A DNA stretch of 64,000 bases from Pirellulaceae bacterium (GCA_028280445.1 JANQLU010000052.1:1-64000); one strand, 5' to 3'; positions 50,925 through 60,148 are shown, counted from the first letter of the stretch. Translations and numbers: made by a program. Notes: generated by a model from the sequence alone, not told the origin.

Positions 50925-51536
50925 ATGAAAAGAAGTCAACGTTCAGGACTGTCGATGCAACCCGAAGCATTTGAAAATTACTCCGCGCTGATCTTTGATT
51001 GTGATGGAACACTGACCGACTCCATGCCGCTACACTATCAGACTTGGCAAATCGTGATGCAACAGCAAGGTATCGAGTTTACGGAAAAACGGTTTTACGA
51101 ACTCGCCGGCGTCCCCGCAGAAAAAGTTGCCAAGACCGTTGGCGACGAAAATGGCGTCGAACTCGATTGTGCGAAAATTTCTCACAATCGCGAAATCGAG
51201 TTTGAAAAACTATGCGATCGCGTGGTGGGAATTGAACCAGTGATCAGCATCGCCCGTCATTTCCATCGCCAAAAACCGTTGGCCGTCGCCAGCGGTAGCG
51301 TCCGTCGTTCGGTTCACACGCAATTGACGTCACTAGGCATCATCGATTGGTTCGACGCCATCGTAACCGCCGAAGACACCGTTCTCCACAAACCCAACCC
51401 CGACGTATTTCTCGAAGCCGCTCGTCGCTTGAACATTGATCCAACGCAATGTTGTGTTTTCGAAGACAGTGATCTCGGACTCGAAGCCGCCAAACGCGCC
51501 GGAATGAACGCCATCGATATCCGCATTTCAAAGTAG
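50925..51536 (+). CDS. HAD-superfamily phosphatase/phosphoglucomutase-like
   Basis: A 203-residue HAD hydrolase. Motif I is IFDCDGTLTDSMPLHY (nucleophile Asp in DCD), a serine/threonine motif II is in AVASGSVRRS, motif III Lys lies in LHKPNPDVFLEAA and motif IV is FEDSDLGLEAAKRAGM. The cap domain and the ending fit beta-phosphoglucomutase or sugar-phosphate phosphatases. A second ATG at 50955, preceded by AGGACTG, would also work. Its stop codon TAG is formed by the first bases of the palindromic repeat that follows. Confidence 0.87.
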   Translation: MKRSQRSGLSMQPEAFENYSALIFDCDGTLTDSMPLHYQTWQIVMQQQGIEFTEKRFYELAGVPAEKVAKTVGDENGVELDCAKISHNREIEFEKLCDRVVGIEPVISIARHFHRQKPLAVASGSVRRSVHTQLTSLGIIDWFDAIVTAEDTVLHKPNPDVFLEAARRLNIDPTQCCVFEDSDLGLEAAKRAGMNAIDIRISK

Positions 51537-51623
51537 GGCCGGTTCCCACCGGCCGGTTTGTTGGATTGGCCCGTTTGTCGGATTGGCCGGTTTGTTGGAT
51601 TGGCCGGTGGGAACCGGCCCTAC
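51533..51623. repeat. Palindromic repeat with tandem-expanded loop
   Basis: Arms as in the other copies, but the loop is made of three 17-base tandem units (51551-51567, 51568-51584, 51585-51601; GGCCGGTTTGTTGGATT with two changes in the middle one). The first bases GTAG provide the TAG stop of the HAD gene. Confidence 0.88.
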
Positions 51624-51639
51624 TATTGTTTTGTATAGC

Positions 51640-52056
51640 TTATTTCCCAGTCCCTAAATCATCCTTGCCGAACCGGCCGCGATATTCTTCTGCTGGATAT
51701 TTCGTGCGATTTTTTTGCATTTTTGCGGCAAAGGACGAAGCGATATCGATATCCAATTCGTTGGCCATCGCGACGCAATAACACATTACATCACACAACT
51801 CTTCCTCGACTTCCTGGCGTTTGCCCATGGTGTCAATGTCGCGAGAAACCGATGGCTCAACCCATTGGAAAATTTCCATTAACTCGGCCGCTTCGACCGA
51901 CAAAGCCATACTGATGTTTTTCGGAGAATGAAATTGTTGCCAATCGCGTTCGGCAACAAACTGTTGCACGGTCGTCTTGAGACAGGCCAAAGTCGTCGAA
52001 TCGTCTGTCGCTTCGTTGGACAGTGGGCAAGGGGAGTGGGTCGGAGTTGATGACAT
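51640..52056 (-). CDS. MazG-like nucleotide pyrophosphohydrolase
   Basis: A 138-residue all-alpha NTP pyrophosphohydrolase. The metal-binding helix pair is VEAAELMEIFQW and EEVEEELCDVMCYCVAMA, the EExxE...ExxxD layout of MazG/RS21-C6 enzymes, which remove pyrophosphate from unusual or excess nucleotides. The conserved AERDWQQFHSPKNISMALS stretch precedes them. The frame extends 31 codons upstream, but the ATG at 52056 has AGGAAAT in front. It is convergent with the HAD gene, with a repeat between. Confidence 0.85.
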   Translation of the reverse strand: MSSTPTHSPCPLSNEATDDSTTLACLKTTVQQFVAERDWQQFHSPKNISMALSVEAAELMEIFQWVEPSVSRDIDTMGKRQEVEEELCDVMCYCVAMANELDIDIASSFAAKMQKNRTKYPAEEYRGRFGKDDLGTGK

Positions 52057-52172
52057 GCCGAGATTTCCTGTGAATGACTGAATCATCAGATCATAACACA
52101 GTCGTTGGCGGTTACGAATCGGGCAAGACACTCCGACGTTTTCCAACAAGTTTGAATCGAGTTGTCAAAAAC

Positions 52173-52246
52173 CTCTGCGCCTCTGCGCCTCTGCGTGAGT
52201 TATTTCAGGTCGGAATGGCCTCACGCAGAGGCGCAGAGCCGCAGAG
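52173..52246. repeat. CTCTGCG-type inverted repeat
   Basis: Three tandem CTCTGCG-type units (52173-52199) are mirrored at 52220-52246, at 25 or more of 27 positions. Repeats with this CTCTGCG core occur in many bacterial genomes. It lies upstream of the MazG-like gene. Confidence 0.78.
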
Positions 52247-52323
52247 CCCAGATCCGGCAGGATTGAGTGACAAGGTCTGAGTCAATTGTGCAAAAGGACC
52301 CGAGAAACAGATGGCGGCATAAA

Positions 52324-52429
52324 GGGGTCGGGAGTCTTTTCAAATTTTGGCAAGCACGGTCCGCACTTCAAATCGTTTGCTGTTCTGCAACCGATGATGC
52401 TGCTGCTGATTGAAAAGACTCCCGACCCC
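52324..52429. repeat. 106-base element with perfect 20-base inverted ends
   Basis: GGGGTCGGGAGTCTTTTCAA (52324-52343) is the exact complement of 52410-52429. The 66 bases between have no coding potential. It looks like a miniature transposable or REP-type element and ends 14 bases before the 3' end of the giant heme gene. Confidence 0.82.
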
Positions 52430-52443
52430 GTCTTTGTCACGCG

Positions 52444-55400
52444 CTATTTGCGTTGATTGCTTCCCTGGCGGTCGGCCTTGCGTTGTTTGGATTTTGTTGC
52501 CGACTCAAGATAGGCGAACAAATGTGCGACTTCTTCCTTGGTGAATTTGTCCAGTAAATGCGCCGGCATCGCCGAAGTTTTGACTTCGGAAATATCGTCG
52601 ATCTCATCCTTGGCAATCTCAACTTTCGTACCGTCTTCCTTCAATACAACCAGATCTCCATCGCTGGTGCGCGAGATAATTCCCACCATGGTTTCACCTT
52701 CGGTGGTCACAACTTGATGTGCCGAGTACTGATCAGAAACAACTTTGGATGGTTTCAAGATCGATTCCAAAACTTCCCGTGTTGAAAAACGGCGTGCGAT
52801 CAAAGTCAAATCGGGCCCCATGACCTCTCCTTCGCTGCCATAGCGATGGCATTTGGCACAATTGGCTTTGATGAACACTTGTTTTCCTTGCGAAGGGTTG
52901 CCAACGTGGGTTTCTTCGAGAAATCCCAACAGGCTTCCTGTTGACCATTTTCCAATTTTTTCATCCGTCGGAATCAGAATCGGTTTTTCGTCGGGATAGG
53001 ATTCGCGGAACCATTGGTGCCAGCGGTCCAACGTTTTTTTCCACGATGACGAATCGATTTCGATCGGTTGTTCGGTCCAATGTTGCAGCAAGCGTGCGGC
53101 CTCCAGACCGCCGTTTTTGCGAAGTCGATAGCCCGCTTCGAGAATCAAACGGTAGTACTTGGACTCTTGTGGACGTCGATCGACGGTCGCTAGTTTCGAA
53201 ATGATTTCGGCCGTAGAATCGTCGTCCGCTTCGGACAGACTGGAAACGAGGTAAGGCCAGTTTTTGCCCTCGGGTTTTTGCGCTAATCCAATGGCAATGT
53301 CGCTACGTCGCTCTTTTTGCTTTCGCCATGCCGCTCGCAAATACTCCATCCCCGAAGCGTCATCTGCTTGTGACAAAACGGCAATCATCGCCAGTTTCAA
53401 TTTAATACTGGCTGCGTCAGTTCGTTTGGCAAGTGCTCGATCGATCTCGATGATTTTTTCAATCTGTTTAGTTTCAAAATCCTGGATGCGGTAAAACACA
53501 GCGAGCGCGGCAATTTGCCAACGGGCGCCATTTTCGAGAACCGTGTCGAATTCATCGGACTCCAGATGCGCCGACATGTCGCGAATCGCTTGCGAGATAT
53601 AGTGTGGAAAACTGCTACCAGTGGTGACTCGATCTTTTTGTTTTTCCAGGAAATCAATGATCGCCAACCGGTCACGGCGGCTGAATCTGTCGCTGATCGT
53701 TTGCAAATGCATGGCAACCGACAATTGATCCGTAGTCGAATCCGATGCCGATTCAAAATATTCTGCAACACGGCCATCCAATTCAACATCCTTGAGGTGT
53801 GCCAACAACCGCGCCAGCTCTCGATTGATACGTCCATTTTTTGACGGAAACTCGTCGGCAACTCGCTTGGTAAAGGCTGGGGTTTTCTCGGAATCAACAC
53901 CGGCCAAAGCAACCGCCAACTGGTTTACTCGCAGCATCGCCACAAAATCATCGTCACTGACAAAACCTTGGCTCAATTCAGTGTAGCGAACCATGATTTG
54001 ATAAGCGTTTTTGAGAGTCGGCTCGACTTTGATCAACGCCGTCCCTAGTTGGCAGTACAGTCGAATATCTTCTGTGGTTTCAAATTGATTTCGCCATTGC
54101 GCGGTATCAATGGTCTCCAGTAAACGTCGTGCAGCCGTGGCTTGTGACCAATCGTCTGATTTGAGCATCGAGTGAAGGATCTGAGGATCACATTTTAGCC
54201 GAAGCCGCAGCATCGTTTCACAAGCGGTGCGACGAACAAATGTGTCGTCATCGCCGATCAGTTTGATCAACGTGGATTTTACCTGGTCACGTGCCGTGCC
54301 TGGTGTTTGTGCGTTTGCCAAACTTCCCAACAACTGTGTCGCAGCGCGGCGAACTGTTGAACTCGGATCGCGCGTCCACTGAATCGCTTCGTCGACCGAT
54401 GGTCTCGGACCATACAACAGCATCACGTTGATGGCACTTTGGCGATACAACGGCTTGTTTGCCGACTCGTTGACGATACCTCGCACCACGTCTTGCCAGC
54501 GAGCACCCATTTCTTGTTTCAACAATGCTTTTTGCTGCATCGTCCAAGGGCTCATCGGCTGCGGAGAACGCACGATCTTGGTCACTTCGCCCTTCAAATT
54601 GACATACGCATCAGGTACCTGTCCCGTCCAGTGGATTCGATAGATTCCGCCTTCAGTTCCGCGGCCGCCTGTACAAAAGTAAAGTGCTCCGTCGGGGCCC
54701 ACCGCCAAATCGGTAATGGTCATTCCGTCGGCTTCAAAAAATGTTTCAATTGTCGCTTTGTAAGTCGCACCATCCGGACGAAGCCTCGCGACGGTAATGC
54801 GTCCATTGAGCCAGTCGCCGAGAAACAGGGCGTCGTGATAACGGATCGGGAACATCACATGTTGATAACTGACCGCGCCAGTGGGTGAGCCGTTTCCAGT
54901 TTTAGCAACCGCCTCGCTGCCATCGATAAAATACTCAGGCCATTTTGCCCAACCTCGCCGCCATCCGATTTCGGCGCCAGCAGTAATATGAAACAGTCGT
55001 GTGTCGCGATACCACGGCAAACCCAAATCCGCTTCCATGTCACTGTCGTGGATAAACAGATCGCCGTACTGGTTAAACGCCAAGTCGTAGGCATTGCGAA
55101 TACCGCCTGCCACAACTTCGACTTTGCTGCCATCGAGTCTCAGGCGTACGACTGTTCCTCCAGGCGCTTTCACTCCCAAAGCGTGTCCGCCCGGATCTTC
55201 GTAACGTTTGATCGATTCGCCTTCGTAGGCACCTTGATAGGGACTTGATTTGGCAACGCGTGCTGGCTCAACACCGCTTTGATTTCCAATGACCACGTAA
55301 ATCATTCCATCGGGCCCCAGACGCAGACCGTGGGGACCGTGCTCGCTGGCCTTGCCAGTAAACTGCAGGACCAATTTGGTGGTCTCGAAAAAACCGTCAC

Positions 55401-56418
55401 GGTTTTTGTCGGATAGTTCGTAGAGTGCGATACCTTGAGGTCCGTCGCCCGTCACAAATAATTTGCCGTTGATTGGCAAAATACCTTGAACGTTTTTGAT
55501 GGAATCGCAAATCGTCGTCACGCGATTCGCTTTGTTGGCAGATTTTTCTGTAAAGTCGGCTTTGATCAATCCTTTACCTTCGCAAGCGACAATCGTTTCA
55601 CCAAATTCATTGAAAGCCATTGCGATGTAGGAACCGTGGCTGCCGCCGAGAATTCGCTGGACCCGAAATTCATCTTGGATCTTGTAAGATTCTTTTTTTG
55701 ATTTCCGCGCCTCGACAATGGCAGGACTCGAATCATTTGTTTGAGGTTTTTGTTTCTTTTCAACCACGCGAGGTCGCAGCGGCTGCGGTTTTGCAGCTGG
55801 CTTTTGTGGTGATTCCTGTTTCTCGGAGTCAGAGATAACGATTTTTTTGCCCGACGGTTTCGGTTGTGTCGCGTTCTTTCTTTTAACCTGGCCGCGAGGT
55901 TTCAAAATATACGCCAGTTTCCATTTACTATCGTTGTAGACGGACGTGCGCCAGATTGAAATTGATTTGGTACTCGTTTTCCAAGTGTTATCTGTCGCAA
56001 TCACGCGCCAATCGTCATCGGGTTGCTGAATGACAATCGCCGCGGCAAACCCAGCCGTGTTCCCTTTGGTGTTGGTGATTTTGACAGCAAGCGTATTGGT
56101 ACCCGCTTTGACGGCGCTACCGACATCAAACGTCTTGATTTCCGTCGACTCGCCAACGGCAACCAATTGGTTGTTCAGGTGAACTTCATATTTGTCGTTT
56201 GCCGCGACTTTTAACAGAACCTGACGGGGGCGCTCGATTTTAAATTTCTTCCGGAAATAACAATCACCCTGAGGCACTTCGCCTTGTTGCTGATCCGGAT
56301 TCCAAATCCATTTTGCTGTTTGCGCAGGCGCGTCGGCAAATGGAAAAAACGAAATCCCCAGCGCGGCAACCAGGAGTCCAATTCGAGTAGGCAAATGTGA
56401 TGTTTGAATTCGTCTCAT
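52444..56418 (-). CDS. Giant secreted PVC-type heme-binding/propeller protein
   Basis: A 1324-residue exported protein. A signal peptide (about 1-32) leads to a beta-sandwich domain (about 35-165; YFRKKFKIERPRQVLLKVAAND). A Lys/Pro/Gln-rich linker follows (about 175-250). A beta-propeller of the membrane-bound dehydrogenase type (TIGR02604; about 255-625; GPHGLRLGPDGMIYVVIG, YDLAFNQYGDLFIHDSDME) comes next, then HEAT-like helical repeats (about 650-1130). The C-terminal heme domain carries CAKCH at 1187-1191 and LESILKPSKVVSDQY. Such proteins are abundant in planctomycetes, and some act in polysaccharide use. The substrate is unknown. Confidence 0.9.
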   Translation of the reverse strand: MRRIQTSHLPTRIGLLVAALGISFFPFADAPAQTAKWIWNPDQQQGEVPQGDCYFRKKFKIERPRQVLLKVAANDKYEVHLNNQLVAVGESTEIKTFDVGSAVKAGTNTLAVKITNTKGNTAGFAAAIVIQQPDDDWRVIATDNTWKTSTKSISIWRTSVYNDSKWKLAYILKPRGQVKRKNATQPKPSGKKIVISDSEKQESPQKPAAKPQPLRPRVVEKKQKPQTNDSSPAIVEARKSKKESYKIQDEFRVQRILGGSHGSYIAMAFNEFGETIVACEGKGLIKADFTEKSANKANRVTTICDSIKNVQGILPINGKLFVTGDGPQGIALYELSDKNRDGFFETTKLVLQFTGKASEHGPHGLRLGPDGMIYVVIGNQSGVEPARVAKSSPYQGAYEGESIKRYEDPGGHALGVKAPGGTVVRLRLDGSKVEVVAGGIRNAYDLAFNQYGDLFIHDSDMEADLGLPWYRDTRLFHITAGAEIGWRRGWAKWPEYFIDGSEAVAKTGNGSPTGAVSYQHVMFPIRYHDALFLGDWLNGRITVARLRPDGATYKATIETFFEADGMTITDLAVGPDGALYFCTGGRGTEGGIYRIHWTGQVPDAYVNLKGEVTKIVRSPQPMSPWTMQQKALLKQEMGARWQDVVRGIVNESANKPLYRQSAINVMLLYGPRPSVDEAIQWTRDPSSTVRRAATQLLGSLANAQTPGTARDQVKSTLIKLIGDDDTFVRRTACETMLRLRLKCDPQILHSMLKSDDWSQATAARRLLETIDTAQWRNQFETTEDIRLYCQLGTALIKVEPTLKNAYQIMVRYTELSQGFVSDDDFVAMLRVNQLAVALAGVDSEKTPAFTKRVADEFPSKNGRINRELARLLAHLKDVELDGRVAEYFESASDSTTDQLSVAMHLQTISDRFSRRDRLAIIDFLEKQKDRVTTGSSFPHYISQAIRDMSAHLESDEFDTVLENGARWQIAALAVFYRIQDFETKQIEKIIEIDRALAKRTDAASIKLKLAMIAVLSQADDASGMEYLRAAWRKQKERRSDIAIGLAQKPEGKNWPYLVSSLSEADDDSTAEIISKLATVDRRPQESKYYRLILEAGYRLRKNGGLEAARLLQHWTEQPIEIDSSSWKKTLDRWHQWFRESYPDEKPILIPTDEKIGKWSTGSLLGFLEETHVGNPSQGKQVFIKANCAKCHRYGSEGEVMGPDLTLIARRFSTREVLESILKPSKVVSDQYSAHQVVTTEGETMVGIISRTSDGDLVVLKEDGTKVEIAKDEIDDISEVKTSAMPAHLLDKFTKEEVAHLFAYLESATKSKQRKADRQGSNQRK

Positions 56419-56461
56419 GGGATTGTTCCAATATTCAAATCATTCAAAAAAGAAAAGATGG

Positions 56462-56746
56462 CTAGGAGGGTTTACGGCTTTGTAATTCTCGAATCACGTT
56501 GATGACGTCGCTCAAGTCTTTTGGAATTTCCACCTGGTCATTTTCGAAATCCTCGACCCACAACAATCCTTTTTCATAAGCGAATGACAGGGCCGGCAAG
56601 ATATCGTGAAGTCTGACGGAGACGGTGTTGGATTGCGATTCAACAAAATCTGAAGTCGATGGCGTTTCACGAAACAACGGGTAAACTGCGTCAAACGCCA
56701 ATTTCATTCGATTTTTTCTAGTAAAACGTGAATCTTCGTTTTTCAT
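56462..56746 (-). CDS. Small hypothetical protein, 94 residues
   Basis: A 94-residue, probably cytoplasmic protein of unknown family, with many charged residues and no signal or membrane segment. A strong AGGA lies 6-9 bases before the ATG at 56746, and the reading frame does not overlap another gene, which supports it as real. It lies directly upstream of the giant heme gene, on the same strand, 43 bases away. Confidence 0.6.
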   Translation of the reverse strand: MKNEDSRFTRKNRMKLAFDAVYPLFRETPSTSDFVESQSNTVSVRLHDILPALSFAYEKGLLWVEDFENDQVEIPKDLSDVINVIRELQSRKPS

Positions 56747-56995
56747 ATATTCCTCAAGGCTGTGAAGCGTGCGCGACAGTTTCGCGCAGGTACTCGCGAC
56801 TGAATAAGATCGTCATCTGTCAAATCGGCAATTGTGGTGATTCGGATTCGGCAAAGTTTTACGATTAGCGGAGAAAATATGGCGCGTCCCAAAACTGATA
56901 GCAGATTCCACAACGAACTCGACGACACAGCTATCATCGCCACAATTTCGGTTTAAAATGGGCGAGTTAGACACCGCTAGAAAGGTACATTTGTT
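56747..56995. other. Divergent intergenic region
   Basis: About 250 bases between the small hypothetical gene and hpt, with both promoters. No gene or repeat was seen. AAAGG at 56981-56985 serves hpt. Confidence 0.5.
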
Positions 56996-57523
56996 GTGAA
57001 AACTTTGCTGAACCAGGCAGATATCAAAAAGGGGGTTGAGAAACTCGCCCAGGAAATAACCGATCATTACGGAGAACGGCCGCTCACGATTATTGGAGTG
57101 ATGACTGGCTGTATTATTTTTATGGCCGATGTCATTCGTTTGCTCGAAATGCCGCTGCGCGTCGGGGTTGTACAAACCAGCAGCTATGATGGAGTCGATC
57201 GCGGGCGGCTCAAGATCAATTCAGAAATGATGCCTGATATCACGGGACGCGACGTGCTATTGATGGATGATATTTTCGATACGGGGCATACATTGAAAGA
57301 AGTCCTGCGTCTGATGGATGAACTAAATCCGACCAGTTTAAAATCTGCGGTGTTGTTGAGCAAAACAGGTCGCCAGGAAGTCGACTGTTCGCCCGATTTT
57401 GTCGTTTTCGATATTCCCGATGAATTCGTTGTTGGCTATGGACTCGATTACGAAGATGAGTATCGAAATTTACCCTTCGTCGCCGCATTGGAACCGGCAG
57501 ATATTCAAAGCGTTGTCAAATGA
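56996..57523 (+). CDS. hpt: Hypoxanthine phosphoribosyltransferase
   Basis: A 175-residue purine-salvage enzyme making IMP and GMP from hypoxanthine or guanine and PRPP. The PRPP motif VLLMDDIFDTGHTL, the SSYDG of the flexible loop, GVMTGCIIFMADVIRLL and the C-terminal FVVGYGLDYEDEYRNLPFV are all conserved. The start is GTG at 56996, with AAAGG 10 bases before. Its stop overlaps the next start by ATGA, so an unrelated glycosyltransferase-like gene is coupled to it. Confidence 0.92.
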   Translation: MKTLLNQADIKKGVEKLAQEITDHYGERPLTIIGVMTGCIIFMADVIRLLEMPLRVGVVQTSSYDGVDRGRLKINSEMMPDITGRDVLLMDDIFDTGHTLKEVLRLMDELNPTSLKSAVLLSKTGRQEVDCSPDFVVFDIPDEFVVGYGLDYEDEYRNLPFVAALEPADIQSVVK

Positions 57524-58722
57524 ACCGGGAATGTGCGTCCCAACAACTCTCAATCACATTGTGCTCCGAGAGTTTCTGGCCACAGTTCGATACGTTTTCC
57601 TGGTGGGCAAACGATTTTTGTCGTACCGCCACGTCAATGGAATGTTCGCTCCGAGTCATTACCACGCGACCGACGCGAGACAACCCGGCAAATTTCTGTT
57701 GGCACGGCGTCGAAGTTCAGCGAATTTTTTCGCGGCCGCAGTCACAATTCAATTGGTTTCGCAGTTCCCGACCGCTGCAACAGGCACTGTCTCCCACGAA
57801 CCAGCGCGTTGATTGTCTATTGATTAATCAATCCGCCAGAAACGCCATTACGACGCTCAATCTGGCAAAACGTTTGAAAATTCCTGTGGTTCTGCGAGTC
57901 AACGAACGCTGGCTCCAGGATGACAAAACGAAACGTAAAGCGGAACAGATTTTTATCGCCGCACAACAAATGAAAAATACAATTCAGGTTGTTTTTTCAG
58001 CGGACTCGCTGCGTGGAAATTTTCAAAACATTGACGCTTTGCCGTCGGCGACGGTCGAAGACGGAGTGTTGACGACGGAAGCGGAATTTGATCACGATCG
58101 CAATCAACAGGAAATCAGAAAATCTCTGGCTGACGCACATCCAATTTTCCAAGTGGAACATGACCAGCCGCTGGTCGTGCTCGCCTCACATTTCAATCTT
58201 GGTTCACCGGCCAAACAGCTGGTTGTCGCCTGGAATCAAGTCAGACGGCGTTTCCCACGCGCACGACTTTGGATCGTCGGCCAAGGACCTGGCGCGCGAG
58301 AAATTTGGAATACCATCTGTCACTATGAATTGACGCAAGAAGTGATCATGCCTGGCCAATTCGACCAAATCTTGGATTTGTATCATGCCGCGAATCTGTT
58401 CGTTGTTTTCGGAGGTAGTGGGGCGCCATCGAGCCGCTATCTCAAGCTGGCATTGGCATCCGGCACAGCCATCTTGGTCGAAAAAACCATGGCGCATTAC
58501 GACACTATCGCTGATGCCAGCAATGTCATCGTCTTCGAAAATCGCAGTTCGGTCGATCTGGCAAATCTGATCATTGACGTGTTTCAAAGCGAACTGAGTG
58601 CTCCGAAAGTTGACCAAAGCGGTCCGTCGGAGGTTGCTGAAAAACACCATTTTCGACAAACTGTTGAGCAATACGTTTCGATCATGAAAAACCTCGTCGA
58701 AAACGCCGGTCGACGCCTTTGA
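57520..58722 (+). CDS. Glycosyltransferase-like protein (GT-B fold)
   Basis: A 400-residue protein. The second half is a GT4-like C-terminal domain (VVLASHFNLGSPAKQLVVAWNQV, RLWIVGQGPGAREIW, DLYHAANLFVVFGGSG). The EX7E acidic pair of active GT4 enzymes is absent; the equivalent place reads GAPSSRYLKLALASGTAIL. The N-terminal 100 residues are poorly conserved. It may be an inactive or divergent transferase. It is coupled to hpt by ATGA and to the next gene by a TTGA overlap. Confidence 0.72.
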   Translation: MNRECASQQLSITLCSESFWPQFDTFSWWANDFCRTATSMECSLRVITTRPTRDNPANFCWHGVEVQRIFSRPQSQFNWFRSSRPLQQALSPTNQRVDCLLINQSARNAITTLNLAKRLKIPVVLRVNERWLQDDKTKRKAEQIFIAAQQMKNTIQVVFSADSLRGNFQNIDALPSATVEDGVLTTEAEFDHDRNQQEIRKSLADAHPIFQVEHDQPLVVLASHFNLGSPAKQLVVAWNQVRRRFPRARLWIVGQGPGAREIWNTICHYELTQEVIMPGQFDQILDLYHAANLFVVFGGSGAPSSRYLKLALASGTAILVEKTMAHYDTIADASNVIVFENRSSVDLANLIIDVFQSELSAPKVDQSGPSEVAEKHHFRQTVEQYVSIMKNLVENAGRRL

Positions 58723-59813
58723 ACCCACGACTCCTGTTTGCGATTGATTCTCCGAACGATCTTTGTGAAGGGTATTTCTTTCGCGAAGTTTTGAATTTGT
58801 TGCTGCGCCAGGATCTGGACATTCACGTCGTCGTCTTGCAACCCAATCATTTGGGCAAATCAGTCGTTCGTTCGATTTCCGAGGAACTTGGAATCAAAAT
58901 TCGGTTCGTACCAAAACGTTTCCGAAATGACCTGGGCTGCGCCATCTCACTTCGACGAATCGCAAAACGATTTGGCGCAACATTGATTCACAGCTGGGGG
59001 CAAACCACGACTCGGATCGTCGGTCTCGCGTCATGGCACGCGCCCTGGAAGTACGTCGCCAATAAATTCAATCTCCTGCCAAACCAATTTTTGGATCGAT
59101 TGGCTTTCGAACGGTCAAACAAAATCGTTGTTAATCATCCATCGATTCAATCCATGTTCGTCGACGGTGGCTGTCGCTCCGAGCAAATCTGCGTGTTGAG
59201 CATCGGAGCACCCGACGCAAAATTTGATCAAGTTGATAACGCACTGGACGAGCTTCGAGAACGATTCAACCTCACCGAGGATCTGTTTCTGATTGGTGCC
59301 AAAGCAGAGTTTGTCCCGCTGAATCGATTGAAAGATCTGTTGTGGGCAACCGATCTGTTGCAGACCATCCGATCCGATTTTCGGTTTTTACTGTTTGGAG
59401 ACGGGCCACAGATGTGGCGGCTCAAGCGATTTGCAAAACAAAGTCACGCCGATCGGAAAACAATTTTCCTGCCTCCGACGGAAAATGTCTTACCCTGGTT
59501 TCGTGAACTCGATTTGTATTGGCATGCGTTTGAACACGATCCCCACCCGTTTGAAATTGCGGCGGCAACGCGCGGTGGCTGCCCGACACTGGGACCGATG
59601 CTGTTGGGCGAAACGGGCGCGATTCAAGACGCGATCAACGGACTGCTGTTTGAAGTTGGCCAACGCGATCAGATCGCGCGGATCACTAACGGATTGCTGA
59701 ATGAGCCAGAAAAATTACAAGCGCTCAAGGCATCCACTCTCCAATCCGCCGAAAGCTCTGCGATTGAGGACACCGTTTCCAATTTGATGGACATCTACCG
59801 AGAAGTGATTTAA
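58719..59813 (+). CDS. Glycosyltransferase-like protein (GT-B fold)
   Basis: A 364-residue protein similar in plan to its neighbour: an N-terminal Rossmann-like half (LLFAIDSPNDLCEGYFFREVLNL, LIHSWGQTTTRIVG) and a C-terminal GT4-like half (LLFGDGPQMWRLKRFA, ELDLYWHAFEHDPHPFEIAAATRGGCP). The glutamate pair is shifted or partly lost. The start is a TTG that overlaps the preceding stop by four bases. This pair plus hpt forms one transcript. Confidence 0.72.
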   Translation: MNPRLLFAIDSPNDLCEGYFFREVLNLLLRQDLDIHVVVLQPNHLGKSVVRSISEELGIKIRFVPKRFRNDLGCAISLRRIAKRFGATLIHSWGQTTTRIVGLASWHAPWKYVANKFNLLPNQFLDRLAFERSNKIVVNHPSIQSMFVDGGCRSEQICVLSIGAPDAKFDQVDNALDELRERFNLTEDLFLIGAKAEFVPLNRLKDLLWATDLLQTIRSDFRFLLFGDGPQMWRLKRFAKQSHADRKTIFLPPTENVLPWFRELDLYWHAFEHDPHPFEIAAATRGGCPTLGPMLLGETGAIQDAINGLLFEVGQRDQIARITNGLLNEPEKLQALKASTLQSAESSAIEDTVSNLMDIYREVI

Positions 59814-59904
59814 CACTAGACTGCGGCGCATGCTCAAACGCGTTCACAGTTCCAGGAAGGTCATGGGCAAAGCATTTTAGGAATGCCCCAAGAAATCGCC
59901 GCAA

Positions 59905-59994
59905 CTATTTTTTGCGATGGCGAATTTTGGCCCGCATCCGACGTTTCTTGCGTCCAATTTTGCGGCGGCCTTTACCAGTTCGTTTCGTTCCCAC
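59905..59994 (-). CDS. 29-residue very basic ribosomal-type protein
   Basis: A GTG frame (59994) ending in TAG gives a peptide that starts MGTKRTGKGRRKIGRKKRR and ends RHRKK; 18 of 29 residues are Lys, Arg or His. GGAG lies 8 bases before the GTG and an in-frame TGA precedes it. Size and composition resemble the tiny ribosomal proteins of the bS22/AURKAIP1-COX24 or bTHX type. I cannot decide between these families. It stands alone on the reverse strand and is too short for most gene finders. Confidence 0.65.
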   Translation of the reverse strand: MGTKRTGKGRRKIGRKKRRMRAKIRHRKK

Positions 59995-60091
59995 TCAGTC
60001 TGCTCCAGGAAGATGTTTTTAGTTCTCAAATTCGGAACCAACTAGTGTAGCAAATGCCTGTAACCATCGGCAAGGCATCAGCGTAAAAAGG

Positions 60092-60148
60092 GTAGGGCCG
60101 GTTCCCACCGGCCGTTTATTGGATTCACCCGGTGGGAACGGGCCCTAC
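60092..60148. repeat. Palindromic repeat, GGGCCGGTTCCCACCGG family
   Basis: Full copy; the right arm has two changes (CCGGTGGGAACGGGCCCTAC). Loop in + orientation. It is the first of several repeat pieces crowding 60092-60349. Confidence 0.82.

Noticed and set aside
57399-57812. A 137-residue frame overlapping hpt and the glycosyltransferase-like gene
   Set aside because: Frame shadow; the coupled ATGA junction at 57520 explains the coding better.
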